64,000 bases of DNA, taken from assembly GCF_000622005.1 (NCBI RefSeq), contig NZ_JHWV01000005.1:124001-188000 (forward strand), in the 5' to 3' direction. This DNA comes from Anaerovibrio sp. RM50 (GTDB lineage: Bacteria > Bacillota > Negativicutes > Selenomonadales > Selenomonadaceae). A model generated the notes under the pieces. It did no database searches and was not told where the DNA came from. It worked only from the letters and a program-made list of their open reading frames with translations. This document shows, in pieces, positions 1 to 8,363 of the stretch (within the stretch, counting starts at the first letter, position 1; each line of letters starts with the position of its first letter). The translations under genes and the position numbers were made by a program.

Positions 1-402
1 AAGCCAAACCGCCGTTTTCCGGGGGCTGACAGCGACCAGATAATCTGGGGCAAGGCTATTTTCATTGCGGCCTACAATGGTGATGATGAAACCAAGGAGG
101 GGACCCTGGACATGTCCGAGGAAACCTGCCTTATGTTCATTGAGCAGATTAAGCTGAACTTCCCAATGTGCGATGGCACTGAGGAGCCACGTCCTGAGGA
201 TACTCTTTATTACGATGAGGACGAGGAGGGCAATCCTGCACCTTATCGCTGGATTGAGATTTCCAGGCCTTCCGATTTGCCAAATCCACTTGAGGCAGGC
301 AGGGTGAAATTTTATCGCATGCCGGCCCAGGAGGTAATGGAGATTAATGACCGCTATTTCAAGAAGGTGGCGGTATATACCTCCGGCTCAAAGCTGAATT
401 AA
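1..402 (+). CDS. Hypothetical protein, 5' end outside window
   Basis: The reading frame is open from the first base to the TAA at 400-402, so 133 residues of the C-terminal part are visible. The first in-frame ATG is at 112, but the open frame continues upstream of it without a visible ribosome binding site, so the gene probably starts before the window. The visible part is acidic, with a run DEDEEG near position 220 and hydrophobic-aromatic stretches such as FKKVAVY near the end. No signal peptide, membrane segment or known motif was recognised. No function is proposed. Confidence 0.6.
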   Translation, partial: KPNRRFPGADSDQIIWGKAIFIAAYNGDDETKEGTLDMSEETCLMFIEQIKLNFPMCDGTEEPRPEDTLYYDEDEEGNPAPYRWIEISRPSDLPNPLEAGRVKFYRMPAQEVMEINDRYFKKVAVYTSGSKLN

Positions 403-485
403 TACTGGCGAAATTTGACTTTTGTAGTATAATATTAACGTCTATATGAGCAGTTAATTTTGAATATATTTTAAGGAGACATAAA

Positions 486-806
486 ATGGAAGATAAGATA
501 TATAGCGTAGCTGTAAGCTGCCGCGGTGTTAACGGCTGGGTTGAGTACGATACCGAGGCCAAGACTGTAAAGGTATTTTTGGACGATGAAAAGGCTGTGG
601 CTGATGCTGAGAAGTTCCTCAGCGAAAAGCATGTGATTAAGGTGCCTCACGAGTCCTTGCTGGACTTCACCGAGGAGACCTTCGATCCATTGGCTGATGT
701 AAAGAGCTTCCAGACCGTCCTCACCAGACTGTGGGAGAACACTGAGGTTCACGTTGACTGGAGCCGACCTGTGGAGTACGTAAAGGCCCACCCAACATTG
801 GATTAA
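486..806 (+). CDS. Small acidic hypothetical protein (106 aa)
   Basis: A complete 106-residue frame starts at an ATG preceded by AAGGAG at 472-477. It is soluble, acidic and free of cysteine clusters or membrane segments; the sequence mixes short charged helices with VKVFLDDEKAV-like strands. A clear hairpin terminator follows 16 nt after the stop, so this is a short transcription unit of its own. I do not recognise the family. The good ribosome site and terminator support a real gene rather than a chance frame. Confidence 0.65.
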   Translation: MEDKIYSVAVSCRGVNGWVEYDTEAKTVKVFLDDEKAVADAEKFLSEKHVIKVPHESLLDFTEETFDPLADVKSFQTVLTRLWENTEVHVDWSRPVEYVKAHPTLD

Positions 807-821
807 TTTAATAGTGAATAT

Positions 822-863
822 AAAAGGCTGATGAAGGAGTAAATCTTTTTCATCAGCCTTTTT
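822..863 (+). terminator. Rho-independent terminator after the 106-aa gene
   Basis: The arms AAAAGGCTGATGAA (822-835) and TTCATCAGCCTTTT (849-862) are exact reverse complements around a 13-nt loop and end in a T run. The A run on the other side means it may also serve the convergent gene that ends at 892. Confidence 0.85.
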
Positions 864-891
864 GTAATTTCAAAAATATTCAGTGTGAAAC

Positions 892-2049
892 TTACATATC
901 TAAATTAAATTTTTCAAAGGTATTATCAAGGAATCTATCCCACTCAACATAGCCAGGATATTTATGTTCATTTTTTCTGAACTCCTTATTATGGTATAGA
1001 TTATCACGATGCAACAGCTCATGATAGATTATGAATTTTACCACCTCTCTTGGAACACTTGGAGAATTTAGCAGTGAATTTATGAATATCCTGCCCCCGC
1101 TGTGATAAACTCCAAAATACCCACGACAAGGTTTTGGTGTCCATTCCACAAATTCAATCCCACTGTAGCTTCCGCCAAACATTTCATCTACTTCTTCCAT
1201 ATAAAGCTGCTGGATATTATAGACTGGCTCCATCTTGTACGGAATCTCCTCCATCGGTAACAGTTCGATTTTCCTGTTTGGCTTTATCCCTTCAAAGAGT
1301 GCCTTCATACAGTCCATAACCTTTGCCATATAATCCGAGAAAGTGCCGTGTACCGAATCAATAAGCTCCTGATTTTCTTCATAATGCTTTTTGAGGTGAT
1401 TTGGAATATCCGCTGGAATTATATTGTTCTCCACTATATTCTCTGCCATTGCCATCGGGTCAAATTTGTCAACATCAGCAAACTCATGATATTCAGGAAT
1501 AGTTTTGCTATGCAGCCAGTGGCGGACAAAGATATCAATATCCCTCAACTTCGGTGGGAAGTCATTATTTGTAAAATAAGCATTTAAAAGAATTTGGCAG
1601 GTTTTATTGAATATGCCCGTTTTCCATGAGTTAAGGAAATTACCCAGGCTGGCAAATTTATACTGGGATAAATACTCCAAAAATTCATTGCCGCTCCCCA
1701 GCTCATAAAGCATTGCCGCATAAGTTTCCGTCAACTGAGTTGAAGTTGCCATGGTACAGAGTTCTTGCCATGCATTCTTCCCTTCCTCCAGTTCGGAATG
1801 GGTTATGTGTTCATACACCCGCTTTGCCACTTCCGGATAATTTTTAAATACCATATCCTCGATAACTACCCTGTACTTCTTGGCAAAGTTCTTTGTAGGC
1901 TCCGACGATATGCCTTCCACATATACGGCCAGCCGCTCTTTTTCCTTTACAGGCGCCGTCGGACGATTTTCCAAAGGAGTCTTGTAATGGTATACAATCT
2001 CCCGCAAAAACTCGTAGTCAAAATTTTCCCAGCTAAACTTCTTTGTCAT
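892..2049 (-). CDS. Putative HExxH metallopeptidase-like protein
   Basis: A 385-residue protein whose C-terminal third carries YHELLH, a zinc-binding HExxH motif, followed by HNKEFRKNEHKYPGY, which resembles the segment after the motif in SprT/WSS1-like proteins. The N-terminal two thirds are helical and not recognised. The chosen start (ATG at 2047-2049) has GAGGAG 9 nt upstream; an upstream in-frame ATG at 2106 has no ribosome site. The gene stands alone between a terminator and the divergent toxin-antitoxin pair. Metal binding is inferred from the motif; peptidase activity and substrate are unknown. Confidence 0.6.
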   Translation of the reverse strand: MTKKFSWENFDYEFLREIVYHYKTPLENRPTAPVKEKERLAVYVEGISSEPTKNFAKKYRVVIEDMVFKNYPEVAKRVYEHITHSELEEGKNAWQELCTMATSTQLTETYAAMLYELGSGNEFLEYLSQYKFASLGNFLNSWKTGIFNKTCQILLNAYFTNNDFPPKLRDIDIFVRHWLHSKTIPEYHEFADVDKFDPMAMAENIVENNIIPADIPNHLKKHYEENQELIDSVHGTFSDYMAKVMDCMKALFEGIKPNRKIELLPMEEIPYKMEPVYNIQQLYMEEVDEMFGGSYSGIEFVEWTPKPCRGYFGVYHSGGRIFINSLLNSPSVPREVVKFIIYHELLHRDNLYHNKEFRKNEHKYPGYVEWDRFLDNTFEKFNLDM

Positions 2050-2157
2050 GATAATCAACTCCTCATCAATATTTTTATTTGATGATGTAAGTTTATCAGC
2101 AGCCATGAAATAAAGCAGGGGACAAGTTATCCCCTAAAATAATATTATAATTGAATA

Positions 2158-2179
2158 ATGATAACATATATGTTATCAT
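2158..2179. promoter_or_regulatory. 22-bp perfect palindrome, probable toxin-antitoxin operator
   Basis: ATGATAACATA followed by its exact reverse complement, centred 23 nt before the toxin ribosome binding site. Autoregulated HigBA-type operons usually carry such a palindrome bound by the antitoxin, so this is the likely operator. The role is inference from position and symmetry. Confidence 0.65.
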
Positions 2180-2201
2180 ATAGGCAGGAATGAGGGATAT
2201 T

Positions 2202-2561
2202 ATGCACAAGCTGATAATATATACCGATAAAAAAGGTAATTCCCAGTTATTGGACTATATAGACGAATTGGCTGCCAGTGACAGCAAGGATAGCAGAATA
2301 AAACTCAATAAAATTAATGATTATTTCAAGTTATTGGCACTAAATGGCACATATTTGCCGGAAAAGTATGTTAAACATCTTGACGGGGAAATATGGGAAC
2401 TCAGGCCCCTGAGTGATCGTATACTCTTTGCAGGATGGCTGGACGGTGCTTTTGTCTTACTTCATAGTTTTGTAAAAAAGACACAGAAAACACCAAAACG
2501 GGAAATAGAACAGGCCAAAAGAGAACTTGCAGACTTCAAGGAAAGGGAGGGACAGCAATGA
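2202..2561 (+). CDS. HigB/RelE-like toxin (phage Gp49-like family)
   Basis: About 119 residues with the RelE-fold pattern of the Gp49/HigB group: an N-terminal strand, helices, then the conserved core GEIWELRPLSDRILFAGW and VLLHSFVKKTQKTP, ending in a basic helix. Toxins of this family cleave mRNA in the ribosome. The ATG at 2202 has GAGGG 5 nt upstream; the in-frame ATG at 2190 has its purine run too close. It overlaps the antitoxin start by 4 nt (ATGA), giving toxin-first order as in higBA. The palindrome upstream supports autoregulation. Family assignment is good; toxicity is not tested. Confidence 0.8.
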   Translation: MHKLIIYTDKKGNSQLLDYIDELAASDSKDSRIKLNKINDYFKLLALNGTYLPEKYVKHLDGEIWELRPLSDRILFAGWLDGAFVLLHSFVKKTQKTPKREIEQAKRELADFKEREGQQ

Positions 2562-2854
2562 ATTACACAAAAAGCGGTTGCCCTATTTGGGATGCTGAAT
2601 TTGAAAAAGAATACTTTACCCCCGAGGAAATAGCAGCAAGCAATCTAAGAGTGGAACTTATAACAGCTATGATACAAGCCAGGCGTGAAAAGGGCCTTAG
2701 TCAAAGAGATTTGGAGGAATTAAGCGGTATAAAGCAACCACAAATTGCCCGTATGGAAAAAGGGGACTCTAACCCACAGCTTGACACTTTGTTAAAGGTA
2801 CTTGCCGCTATGGGTAAAACCCTTGCCATTGTTCCGTTACCTTCAAGAACATAG
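2558..2854 (+). CDS. HigA-like antitoxin, XRE-family DNA-binding protein
   Basis: A 98-residue protein with a Cro/C1 helix-turn-helix at about residues 43-90 (LSQRDLEELSGIKQPQIARM). The first 35 residues, including YFTPEEIAASN, are typical of antitoxins paired with Gp49-type toxins. Translation is coupled to the toxin by an ATGA overlap. It is expected to neutralise the toxin and repress the operon through the 22-bp palindrome at 2158. A terminator follows 46 nt after the stop. Confidence 0.82.
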   Translation: MNYTKSGCPIWDAEFEKEYFTPEEIAASNLRVELITAMIQARREKGLSQRDLEELSGIKQPQIARMEKGDSNPQLDTLLKVLAAMGKTLAIVPLPSRT

Positions 2855-2900
2855 AGGTGGCAATATTAAAGCCCCCCAACATTGGATTAAGAAGAATAAG

Positions 2901-2938
2901 AAAAGACAGGCAGAGAAATTCTCTGTCTGTCTTTTTTT
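2901..2938. terminator. Bidirectional terminator between antitoxin gene and deoC
   Basis: AAAAGACAGGCAGAG pairs with CTCTGTCTGTCTTTT across a 5-6 nt loop (one G-T pair), with an A run on the left and a T run on the right. It lies between convergent genes and can stop transcription from both sides. Confidence 0.85.
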
Positions 2939-2940
2939 AC

Positions 2941-3606
2941 TCACACTTCTGCGTCCATTTTGTCTTTTAAAAGTCCCACTGCGGCGCTGGCCCCGATGCG
3001 CTCACAGCCCTCCTCCAGATACTGCTTCATATCCTCCAGGGTGCGAATGCCTCCTGCGGCCTTCATTTTCACATTTGGCCCGATGTGGGCGGCAAAGAGC
3101 TTAATGTCCTCATGGGTGGCTCCCCCGGTACCAAAACCCGTGGAGGTCTTAATGAAATCTGCCTTGGCCTCGGTAACGCACTGGCAGAGGGATTTCTTTT
3201 CCTCATCTGTGAGATAGCAGGCCTCGATAATAACCTTCAAAATATTATCTCCCACAGCCTTTTTGATATCAGCGATTTCCTCAGTAATTTTCTTAAAGTC
3301 ACCATTTTTTGCATCTGTAATATTGATGACCATATCAACTTCTTTTGCACCATCTTTTATGGCCTGGGCAGCGGCAGTTATTTTTGCTTCCCTGCTGTCA
3401 TAGCCCAGAGGAAAACCAATAACGGTACAAATATTGATTTTATCCCCGAACTCCTTGTGAACCGGTGCCACATAGCTGGCAGGAATACAGACAGAGGCAG
3501 TTTTGCACTGAATGGCCTCCTGGCACAGCTCCTTGATTTGCTCCCAGGTGGCTGTTGGCTTTAACAAGGTGTGATCCACATGGGCAAGAATTTCAGAACC
3601 CTTCAT
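2941..3606 (-). CDS. deoC: Deoxyribose-phosphate aldolase
   Basis: A 221-residue class I aldolase that splits 2-deoxyribose 5-phosphate into glyceraldehyde 3-phosphate and acetaldehyde in deoxynucleoside catabolism. Family motifs are clear: DHTLLKP near residue 11, EVDMVIN at 89-95, the Schiff-base lysine K153 in KTSTGF, and the relay lysine K182 in KAAGGIR. Length is normal. GGAGG lies about 9 nt before the ATG at 3606. It is a single gene, divergent from nagA and convergent with the antitoxin gene. Confidence 0.95.
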   Translation of the reverse strand: MKGSEILAHVDHTLLKPTATWEQIKELCQEAIQCKTASVCIPASYVAPVHKEFGDKINICTVIGFPLGYDSREAKITAAAQAIKDGAKEVDMVINITDAKNGDFKKITEEIADIKKAVGDNILKVIIEACYLTDEEKKSLCQCVTEAKADFIKTSTGFGTGGATHEDIKLFAAHIGPNVKMKAAGGIRTLEDMKQYLEEGCERIGASAAVGLLKDKMDAEV

Positions 3607-3698
3607 AATAGAAAATCCTCCTGTATCGTGTTATATTTTTTATATAGATAATTTTTATGTGTCCATGATTATTTTAATAGCAGTGATATTTTTTTATG

Positions 3699-3735
3699 TA
3701 CGGGTGGCATGGCCTATCCCATGACAGGCCCCGTA
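3699..3735. other. Two-part inverted repeat in the deoC-nagA divergent region
   Basis: TACGG/CCGTA flanks GGCCT/AGGCC, giving an interrupted stem with a 7-nt bulge and a 10-nt loop. There is no T run on either strand, so a terminator is unlikely; it could be a protein-binding or leader structure. Function is unknown. Confidence 0.3.
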
Positions 3736-3810
3736 AAAATATTCAATGCAGTATCATTATACCGCAGTTATTAGAAAAATTCTTCTCAATAAAGAAAACA
3801 AGGAGAAAAT

Positions 3811-4977
3811 ATGAAGGCAATTGTTAATGGCAAGCTGATTACCCCTGGCCCAAAAGGTGAATTTAGGGTGGAGCAGGGCAAGGTGGTAGTGTTTGAGGAC
3901 AGAATACTTGAGATAATCGATAAATCGGAATTTGAAGCCCGGGGCAGAAATTCCTTTGAGGAGGTTTACTACGCCCAGGGGCAGTACGTATCCCCTGGAT
4001 TTATAAATCTCCATATCCACGGCTGTGCGGGCTCCGATACCATGGACTGCCGCGAAGCGGGACTGCACCAGATGGCTATTTTTCAGTTATCCACTGGAGT
4101 GACCTCCATGCTTCCCACCACCATGACCTACGATATGCCAAGGATATATGAGGCTTTAAAGCTGGTACGTCAGGGCAAATCCTACAAGGAAGGTGCCAGA
4201 ATTTTGGGTGCCAATATGGAGGGGCCCTTTATCAGCGAAAGCCATAAGGGGGCCCAAAAGGCCTCCAACATAAGAAAGGCAGATTTCACCCTAATCAAGG
4301 ACTACAGTGATGTTATAAAGCTCATAACCATTGCCCCTGAAGAGCTGCCGGAGGGCAGTGATTTTATCAGCCAGTGTCAGAAGGCGGGCATTAGGGTATC
4401 CCTTGGGCATTCCTCCGCAGATTACGACTGTGCCATAAATGCCATTAATAATCTGGGAGTAACCCATGTGACACATCTTTTTAATGCCATGACAGGACTT
4501 CATCACCGCAATCCTGGTGTGGTGGGAGCTGCCCTTGATTCCGACGCCTACTGCGAGCTCATAGCGGATAATATTCACGTGGCACCCGGAGCCCAGCGCA
4601 TTGTACACAAGGTAAAGGGCACTGACAGGATTGTGCTGATTACTGACTCCATGCGGGCCTGTGGCCTTGGAGATGGGGAGTCGGAGCTGGGGGGACAGAA
4701 GGTATTCGTAAGCGGCCAGAAGGCAGTTCTTGAGGACGGAACCATCGCCGGCAGCATTATTACAATGGACAAAGCTGTACACAATTACGCAAAAAATTTA
4801 AATATCTCTGTGTGGCAGGCGGTGGAATGTGCTACCAGAACCCCCGCCAGGGCCATTGGCATGGACAAGGAGCTGGGCTCCATTGAAGTGGGAAAGCTGG
4901 CGGATTTTGCCATTTTTGATGAAAATGTTCATGTAAGTATAACAATTGTCGCAGGAAAAGTATTATTTTTGGAATAA
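3811..4977 (+). CDS. nagA: N-acetylglucosamine-6-phosphate deacetylase
   Basis: A 388-residue amidohydrolase-superfamily enzyme that removes acetate from GlcNAc-6-phosphate in amino sugar use and cell wall recycling. Visible family motifs in order: GFINLHIHGCAG (about 63-74), the metal-ligand glutamate in MEGPFIS, GHSSADY, THLFNAMTGLHHRNPG, and the catalytic aspartate in ITDSMRACGLG. Length matches the family. AAGGAG sits 6-7 nt before the ATG. nagB is not adjacent, so the pathway is completed elsewhere. Confidence 0.95.
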   Translation: MKAIVNGKLITPGPKGEFRVEQGKVVVFEDRILEIIDKSEFEARGRNSFEEVYYAQGQYVSPGFINLHIHGCAGSDTMDCREAGLHQMAIFQLSTGVTSMLPTTMTYDMPRIYEALKLVRQGKSYKEGARILGANMEGPFISESHKGAQKASNIRKADFTLIKDYSDVIKLITIAPEELPEGSDFISQCQKAGIRVSLGHSSADYDCAINAINNLGVTHVTHLFNAMTGLHHRNPGVVGAALDSDAYCELIADNIHVAPGAQRIVHKVKGTDRIVLITDSMRACGLGDGESELGGQKVFVSGQKAVLEDGTIAGSIITMDKAVHNYAKNLNISVWQAVECATRTPARAIGMDKELGSIEVGKLADFAIFDENVHVSITIVAGKVLFLE

Positions 4978-5000
4978 ATTTGCATAGTTCCACGTAAAAG

Positions 5001-5020
5001 TATATTATATATGTAATATA
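5001..5020. promoter_or_regulatory. Inverted repeat before the LysR gene
   Basis: TATATTA and TAATATA are 7-bp inverted arms separated by 6 nt, 26 nt before the regulator start. LysR regulators often bind interrupted dyads near their own promoters, but the AT-rich composition makes chance plausible. Confidence 0.3.
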
Positions 5021-5046
5021 TTGTATATTTCGGAAGGTATGATTTT

Positions 5047-5925
5047 ATGGAAATTAAAGATATGCAGGCCTTTTATGCCATTGTGGAAGAAGGCAATATC
5101 AGTCATGCGGCCATTCGCCTCAATGTGGCCCAGCCGGCCCTCAGCCGCCAGATGAAGCGGTTGGAGACTGCTCTGGGGGTAAAGCTCTTTGAGCGTGGCA
5201 GCCGCCGTATTCGCCTTACGGATGCGGGAATGCTTCTCTATTCAAGGGTTAAGCACATTTTGGGTATGGTGGACGGCACCATGCGGGAGCTTATTGACAT
5301 TGGCTCGGGGGTGGCAGGTACCATTAAGCTTGGAACCATTACCTCCTCGGGATCCATGCTGATTCCGGAACTGGTGGAGGATTTCACCAAGAAATACCCT
5401 CTTGTAACATTCCAGGTCTGGGAGGGTGAGGGGGCCCGTATGCTGGAGCTTCTCGACAGCCACATTATTGAGATTGCAATTACCAGAACCCAGGTGGATA
5501 ATGCTTCCTACGAGTCCATTATTCTTCCTGATGAGCCACTGGTTTTGGCCATGCACAGAAGCTTCTGCGACGATCCCACCAGCGAATTTATTCATATTAG
5601 GGAGCTGAAGGACAAGCCTCTTTTGGTGCCCCTTCGCTGGAAGACCGCCTTTATGGCCCATTGTCAGAAGGCGAAATTTGAGCCAAATATTTTAAGCGTC
5701 AGCGACAGCCAGATTCAGAATATGCTGTGGACCCAGCGGGGCATCGGCATTTCCCTGGTTCCACTGTCTGCCCGCAGTCTGATGCGCTCTGACGACATCG
5801 TCTTCAAGCATCTTGAGGAGGCAGAAATCTACACCCATACTGTTGTGTCCTGGCTGAAGAGCCGCACCCTTTCCAGCAGCTGTCAGCATTTTATCGAAAT
5901 GTTCCGCCAGAAATACGTTAAGTAA
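5047..5925 (+). CDS. LysR-family transcriptional regulator
   Basis: A 292-residue protein with the LysR helix-turn-helix in the first 60 residues (FYAIVEEGNISHAAIRLNVAQPALSRQ), a linker helix, and a two-lobed effector domain from about residue 90. GGAAGG lies 9 nt before the ATG. The C-terminal domain includes the CysB/CynR-like segment GIGISLVPLSA. The ligand cannot be told from sequence. It is followed directly by a 15-bp tandem array and a two-component system. There is no divergent partner gene. Confidence 0.9.
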   Translation: MEIKDMQAFYAIVEEGNISHAAIRLNVAQPALSRQMKRLETALGVKLFERGSRRIRLTDAGMLLYSRVKHILGMVDGTMRELIDIGSGVAGTIKLGTITSSGSMLIPELVEDFTKKYPLVTFQVWEGEGARMLELLDSHIIEIAITRTQVDNASYESIILPDEPLVLAMHRSFCDDPTSEFIHIRELKDKPLLVPLRWKTAFMAHCQKAKFEPNILSVSDSQIQNMLWTQRGIGISLVPLSARSLMRSDDIVFKHLEEAEIYTHTVVSWLKSRTLSSSCQHFIEMFRQKYVK

Positions 5926-5940
5926 TCTATATTAAGGGCG

Positions 5941-6015
5941 TTGAAATTTAACGAGTCGGAATTAAGCGAGTCGAAACGTACCGAGTTGATATATAGCGAT
6001 TTGAGATTTTGAGAG
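5941..6015 (+). repeat. Five-unit 15-bp tandem repeat upstream of the response regulator
   Basis: Units start at 5941, 5956, 5971, 5986 and 6001: TTGAAATTTAACGAG, TCGGAATTAAGCGAG, TCGAAACGTACCGAG, TTGATATATAGCGAT, TTGAGATTTTGAGAG. Each begins T(T/C)G and most end GCGAG-like. The array fills the space between the LysR stop and the regulator start, and the last unit supplies the ribosome binding site. It may be a direct-repeat operator or a slippage-prone leader; no function is shown. Confidence 0.75.
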
Positions 6016-6023
6016 GTATGAAT

Positions 6024-6722
6024 ATGGCAGAGGGAAAAAAGATTTTTATCGTGGAGGATGAGACCCGCATTGCCCGTTTTCTCCAGATGGAGCTGGAGCA
6101 TGAGGGCTTTGAGACTGAGACGGAATCCAATGGCAGCCGCGCCTATGAGCGGATTATCCAGGGGGATTTTGACCTTGTTCTGCTGGATGTAATGCTGCCG
6201 GATATGGACGGCCTTACCATTTGCAAGAAGGTGCGGGAGCTTTCAGATGTGCCTATTATTATGCTTACTGCCCGTGACGACGTAAATGACAAGGTTCAGG
6301 GGCTTGATATCGGGGCTGATGACTATGTTACCAAGCCCTTTGCCATTCCGGAGCTCTTTGCCCGCATGAGGGTGGCCCTGAGAAAGCATACCGCCTCTGA
6401 ACATTCCGGGGAGGCTACCAACGGGGAAGAGCTGAAGCTGAAGAATCTCACCATGAATATAGCCCGTCACGAGGTTATGGTGGACGATGTTCTGGTGGAG
6501 CTTACCAAGAAGGAATTTGACCTGTTGGAATACCTTATCCGCAACAAGCGCAGCGTTCTCACCCGTGATCAGATTCTGTCACAGGTGTGGGGCTATGATT
6601 ACATGGGTGACACCAATGTGGTGGATGTGTATATCCGCTATTTGCGGGCCAAGCTTGATGACAAGTTCAATGAGAAGTACATTCATACCATGCGGGGGGT
6701 AGGCTATGTCGTCAAAGACTAG
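6024..6722 (+). CDS. OmpR-family response regulator
   Basis: A 232-residue regulator with a receiver domain (FIVEDE at the start, phosphoacceptor Asp about residue 55 in LLDVMLPDMDG, KPF near residue 105) and a winged-helix DNA-binding domain (LTKKEFDLLEYLIRN to MRGVGYVVKD). The ATG at 6024 is preferred: GAGAGG is 7 nt upstream, while the ATG at 6018 and TTG at 6009 have badly spaced sites. It overlaps the kinase gene by 17 nt, so the two are translationally coupled. The 15-bp array upstream may be its own target. Confidence 0.93.
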   Translation: MAEGKKIFIVEDETRIARFLQMELEHEGFETETESNGSRAYERIIQGDFDLVLLDVMLPDMDGLTICKKVRELSDVPIIMLTARDDVNDKVQGLDIGADDYVTKPFAIPELFARMRVALRKHTASEHSGEATNGEELKLKNLTMNIARHEVMVDDVLVELTKKEFDLLEYLIRNKRSVLTRDQILSQVWGYDYMGDTNVVDVYIRYLRAKLDDKFNEKYIHTMRGVGYVVKD

Positions 6723-8160
6723 TCTCTGGAAAAGGATAATCAACTATCCCAAGCAGTGGGAAATTTCCACCCGCCTCACTGTGATTTATGCGGCGGTAAT
6801 TACCATTTTGCTGGGCTGTGCCTGTATGGCCTCCGTTATTGGTATGTACTATGTTATTTACCACCAGGCCGAGACGGAAATGACCTTTAGCGTGGAAATT
6901 GCCCTGGATAAAATGCAGGATCCGCAGTTTATGAGCCATGCGGCGGAGAAGCCCCATGAGGCCACAGAGGAAGTGCTGCTTCCGGGAGTGGTGCTAAGGG
7001 TGGCGGATGAGAATGGCAACATCGTCTACGATACAGACAAGCATTTCGCCTCGGTGGATGTGCTTAGGGAAAATTTTGCCAATGACAGGATGTTTTGGAT
7101 TTCCGATAAATACCAGCTGGTGCGTCTGAAGCATTTTATGATTTATTATCATGAGGTGCCAATGGACTACAAGGGCCATCACTACACCCTGATTTTCAGC
7201 CGTGTTATTACCGCAGAAAGACCAATGCTGGCCAAGGTCCAGGAGCGACTTATATTGGGCGGTGCCATAGGAATAATGCTGGTGGTGCTCATCGTTTACA
7301 TCGGTATCAAGAGGGCCTTCAGGCCGTTACGTGATTTTATTGCCACGGCCAAGACCATTGAGGTCAGTGATCTCAGTACCCGTATGGAGGTGCCCCCAAG
7401 TCATGATGAAATGACTGAGCTGGCCACCACCTTCAACAGAATGCTGGACCGCATAGAGGAAGGCTTTAAGGTGCAGCAACGCTTTGTTTCCGACGCTTCC
7501 CATGAGCTGCGTACTCCCGTGACGGTTATAAGGGGCTATGCGGATATGCTGAGCCGCTGGGGGGCATCTGATGCTGACACATTGGAGGAGGGCATTTCCG
7601 CCATCAAAACTGAGGCGGAGGATATGCAGGAGCTTATTGAAAAGCTGCTGTTTTTGGCCCGTGCTGACCAGAACCGCCAGATTGTGAACAAGGTTCCTCT
7701 GGAGTTCAGTGAGCTGGTGGAGGACGTTTACAAAAAGCTGAAACTTACCGCAGTCAAACATAATGTGGAGCTTCTCCGGAATGAGGAGGGCTACGTTATG
7801 GGGGATAAAGTCATTATGAAGGAGCTTATCCGCATATTCCTTGATAATGGCATTAAATATACCCCTGAGGGGGGGACCATCACCATTGACAGCCATCTTA
7901 TGCCCCGGTATATGTGTCTGGAAATTGCCGACAATGGAATAGGTATTGCCCCGGAGGATCAGGATAAAATATTCCACCGCTTCTATCGTGTGGACAGCTC
8001 CCGCACCAAGGCTGCAGGCCAGCCAGGGGGCACAGGACTGGGCCTTTCCATTGCCCAGTGGATTGCCGATAACCACGACATCGGCATTTCACTGGAAAGC
8101 GAGCCAGGGAAGGGCACCAAATTTATTTTGATGATCCCGTTGATTGAGGAAGAGAAATAG
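6706..8160 (+). CDS. Sensor histidine kinase
   Basis: A 484-residue membrane kinase. A transmembrane segment near residues 22-52 (VIYAAVITILLGCACMASVI) and a second near 182-202 frame an extracytoplasmic sensor. Then come a HAMP domain, the phosphoacceptor histidine H266 in SDASHELRTP, and an ATPase domain with DNGIKYTPEGG, DNGIGIAPEDQ and GGTGLGLS. It is the partner of the overlapping OmpR-type regulator. The stimulus is unknown. The last base of its TAG stop is the first base of a family A foldback element. Confidence 0.93.
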   Translation: MSSKTSLWKRIINYPKQWEISTRLTVIYAAVITILLGCACMASVIGMYYVIYHQAETEMTFSVEIALDKMQDPQFMSHAAEKPHEATEEVLLPGVVLRVADENGNIVYDTDKHFASVDVLRENFANDRMFWISDKYQLVRLKHFMIYYHEVPMDYKGHHYTLIFSRVITAERPMLAKVQERLILGGAIGIMLVVLIVYIGIKRAFRPLRDFIATAKTIEVSDLSTRMEVPPSHDEMTELATTFNRMLDRIEEGFKVQQRFVSDASHELRTPVTVIRGYADMLSRWGASDADTLEEGISAIKTEAEDMQELIEKLLFLARADQNRQIVNKVPLEFSELVEDVYKKLKLTAVKHNVELLRNEEGYVMGDKVIMKELIRIFLDNGIKYTPEGGTITIDSHLMPRYMCLEIADNGIGIAPEDQDKIFHRFYRVDSSRTKAAGQPGGTGLGLSIAQWIADNHDIGISLESEPGKGTKFILMIPLIEEEK

Positions 8161-8332
8161 CGGTGGAATTTTTTCGTCTGCAAGACCGGAGTTCTTCTGC
8201 CGGAGGCTCATCATGGGCACTAACTATATTAACGCCACGATGTACGTGCGACTGTGTCGCCTTCGAAGAAGCCGAATATATATCGTACATGATGATTAGA
8301 ACGGAGGTCTGAAGCCGAAAAAGTTTCACCGC
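8160..8332 (+). repeat. Family A foldback element, copy 1 (173 bp)
   Basis: It starts GCGGTGGAATTTTTTCG and ends AAAAAGTTTCACCGC, giving imperfect terminal inverted repeats of about 21 bp. The inner arms TCATCATG/CATGATGA and an apex stem GCGAC-TGT-GTCGC make the whole element one long imperfect hairpin. The arm pair GTTCT/AGAAC is shared with copy 7 and differs from the GTCCA/TGGAC of most other copies. It begins at the G of the kinase stop codon. Confidence 0.85.
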
Positions 8333-8363
8333 TGTTCAAAAGCTTAATCCTAATATTAAAGAG

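Noticed and set aside
415-433. TTGACT plus TATAAT as a promoter for the 106-aa gene
   Set aside because: The two hexamers are only 7 nt apart, far short of the usual 16-18.
3699-3735. Terminator in the deoC-nagA intergenic region
   Set aside because: It lies between divergent genes and has no T run on either strand.
5926-6008. Read-through extension of the LysR gene into the 15-bp array
   Set aside because: A normal TAA ends a full-length LysR protein, and no slippery site or recoding signal is visible; kept only as a note in the array finding.
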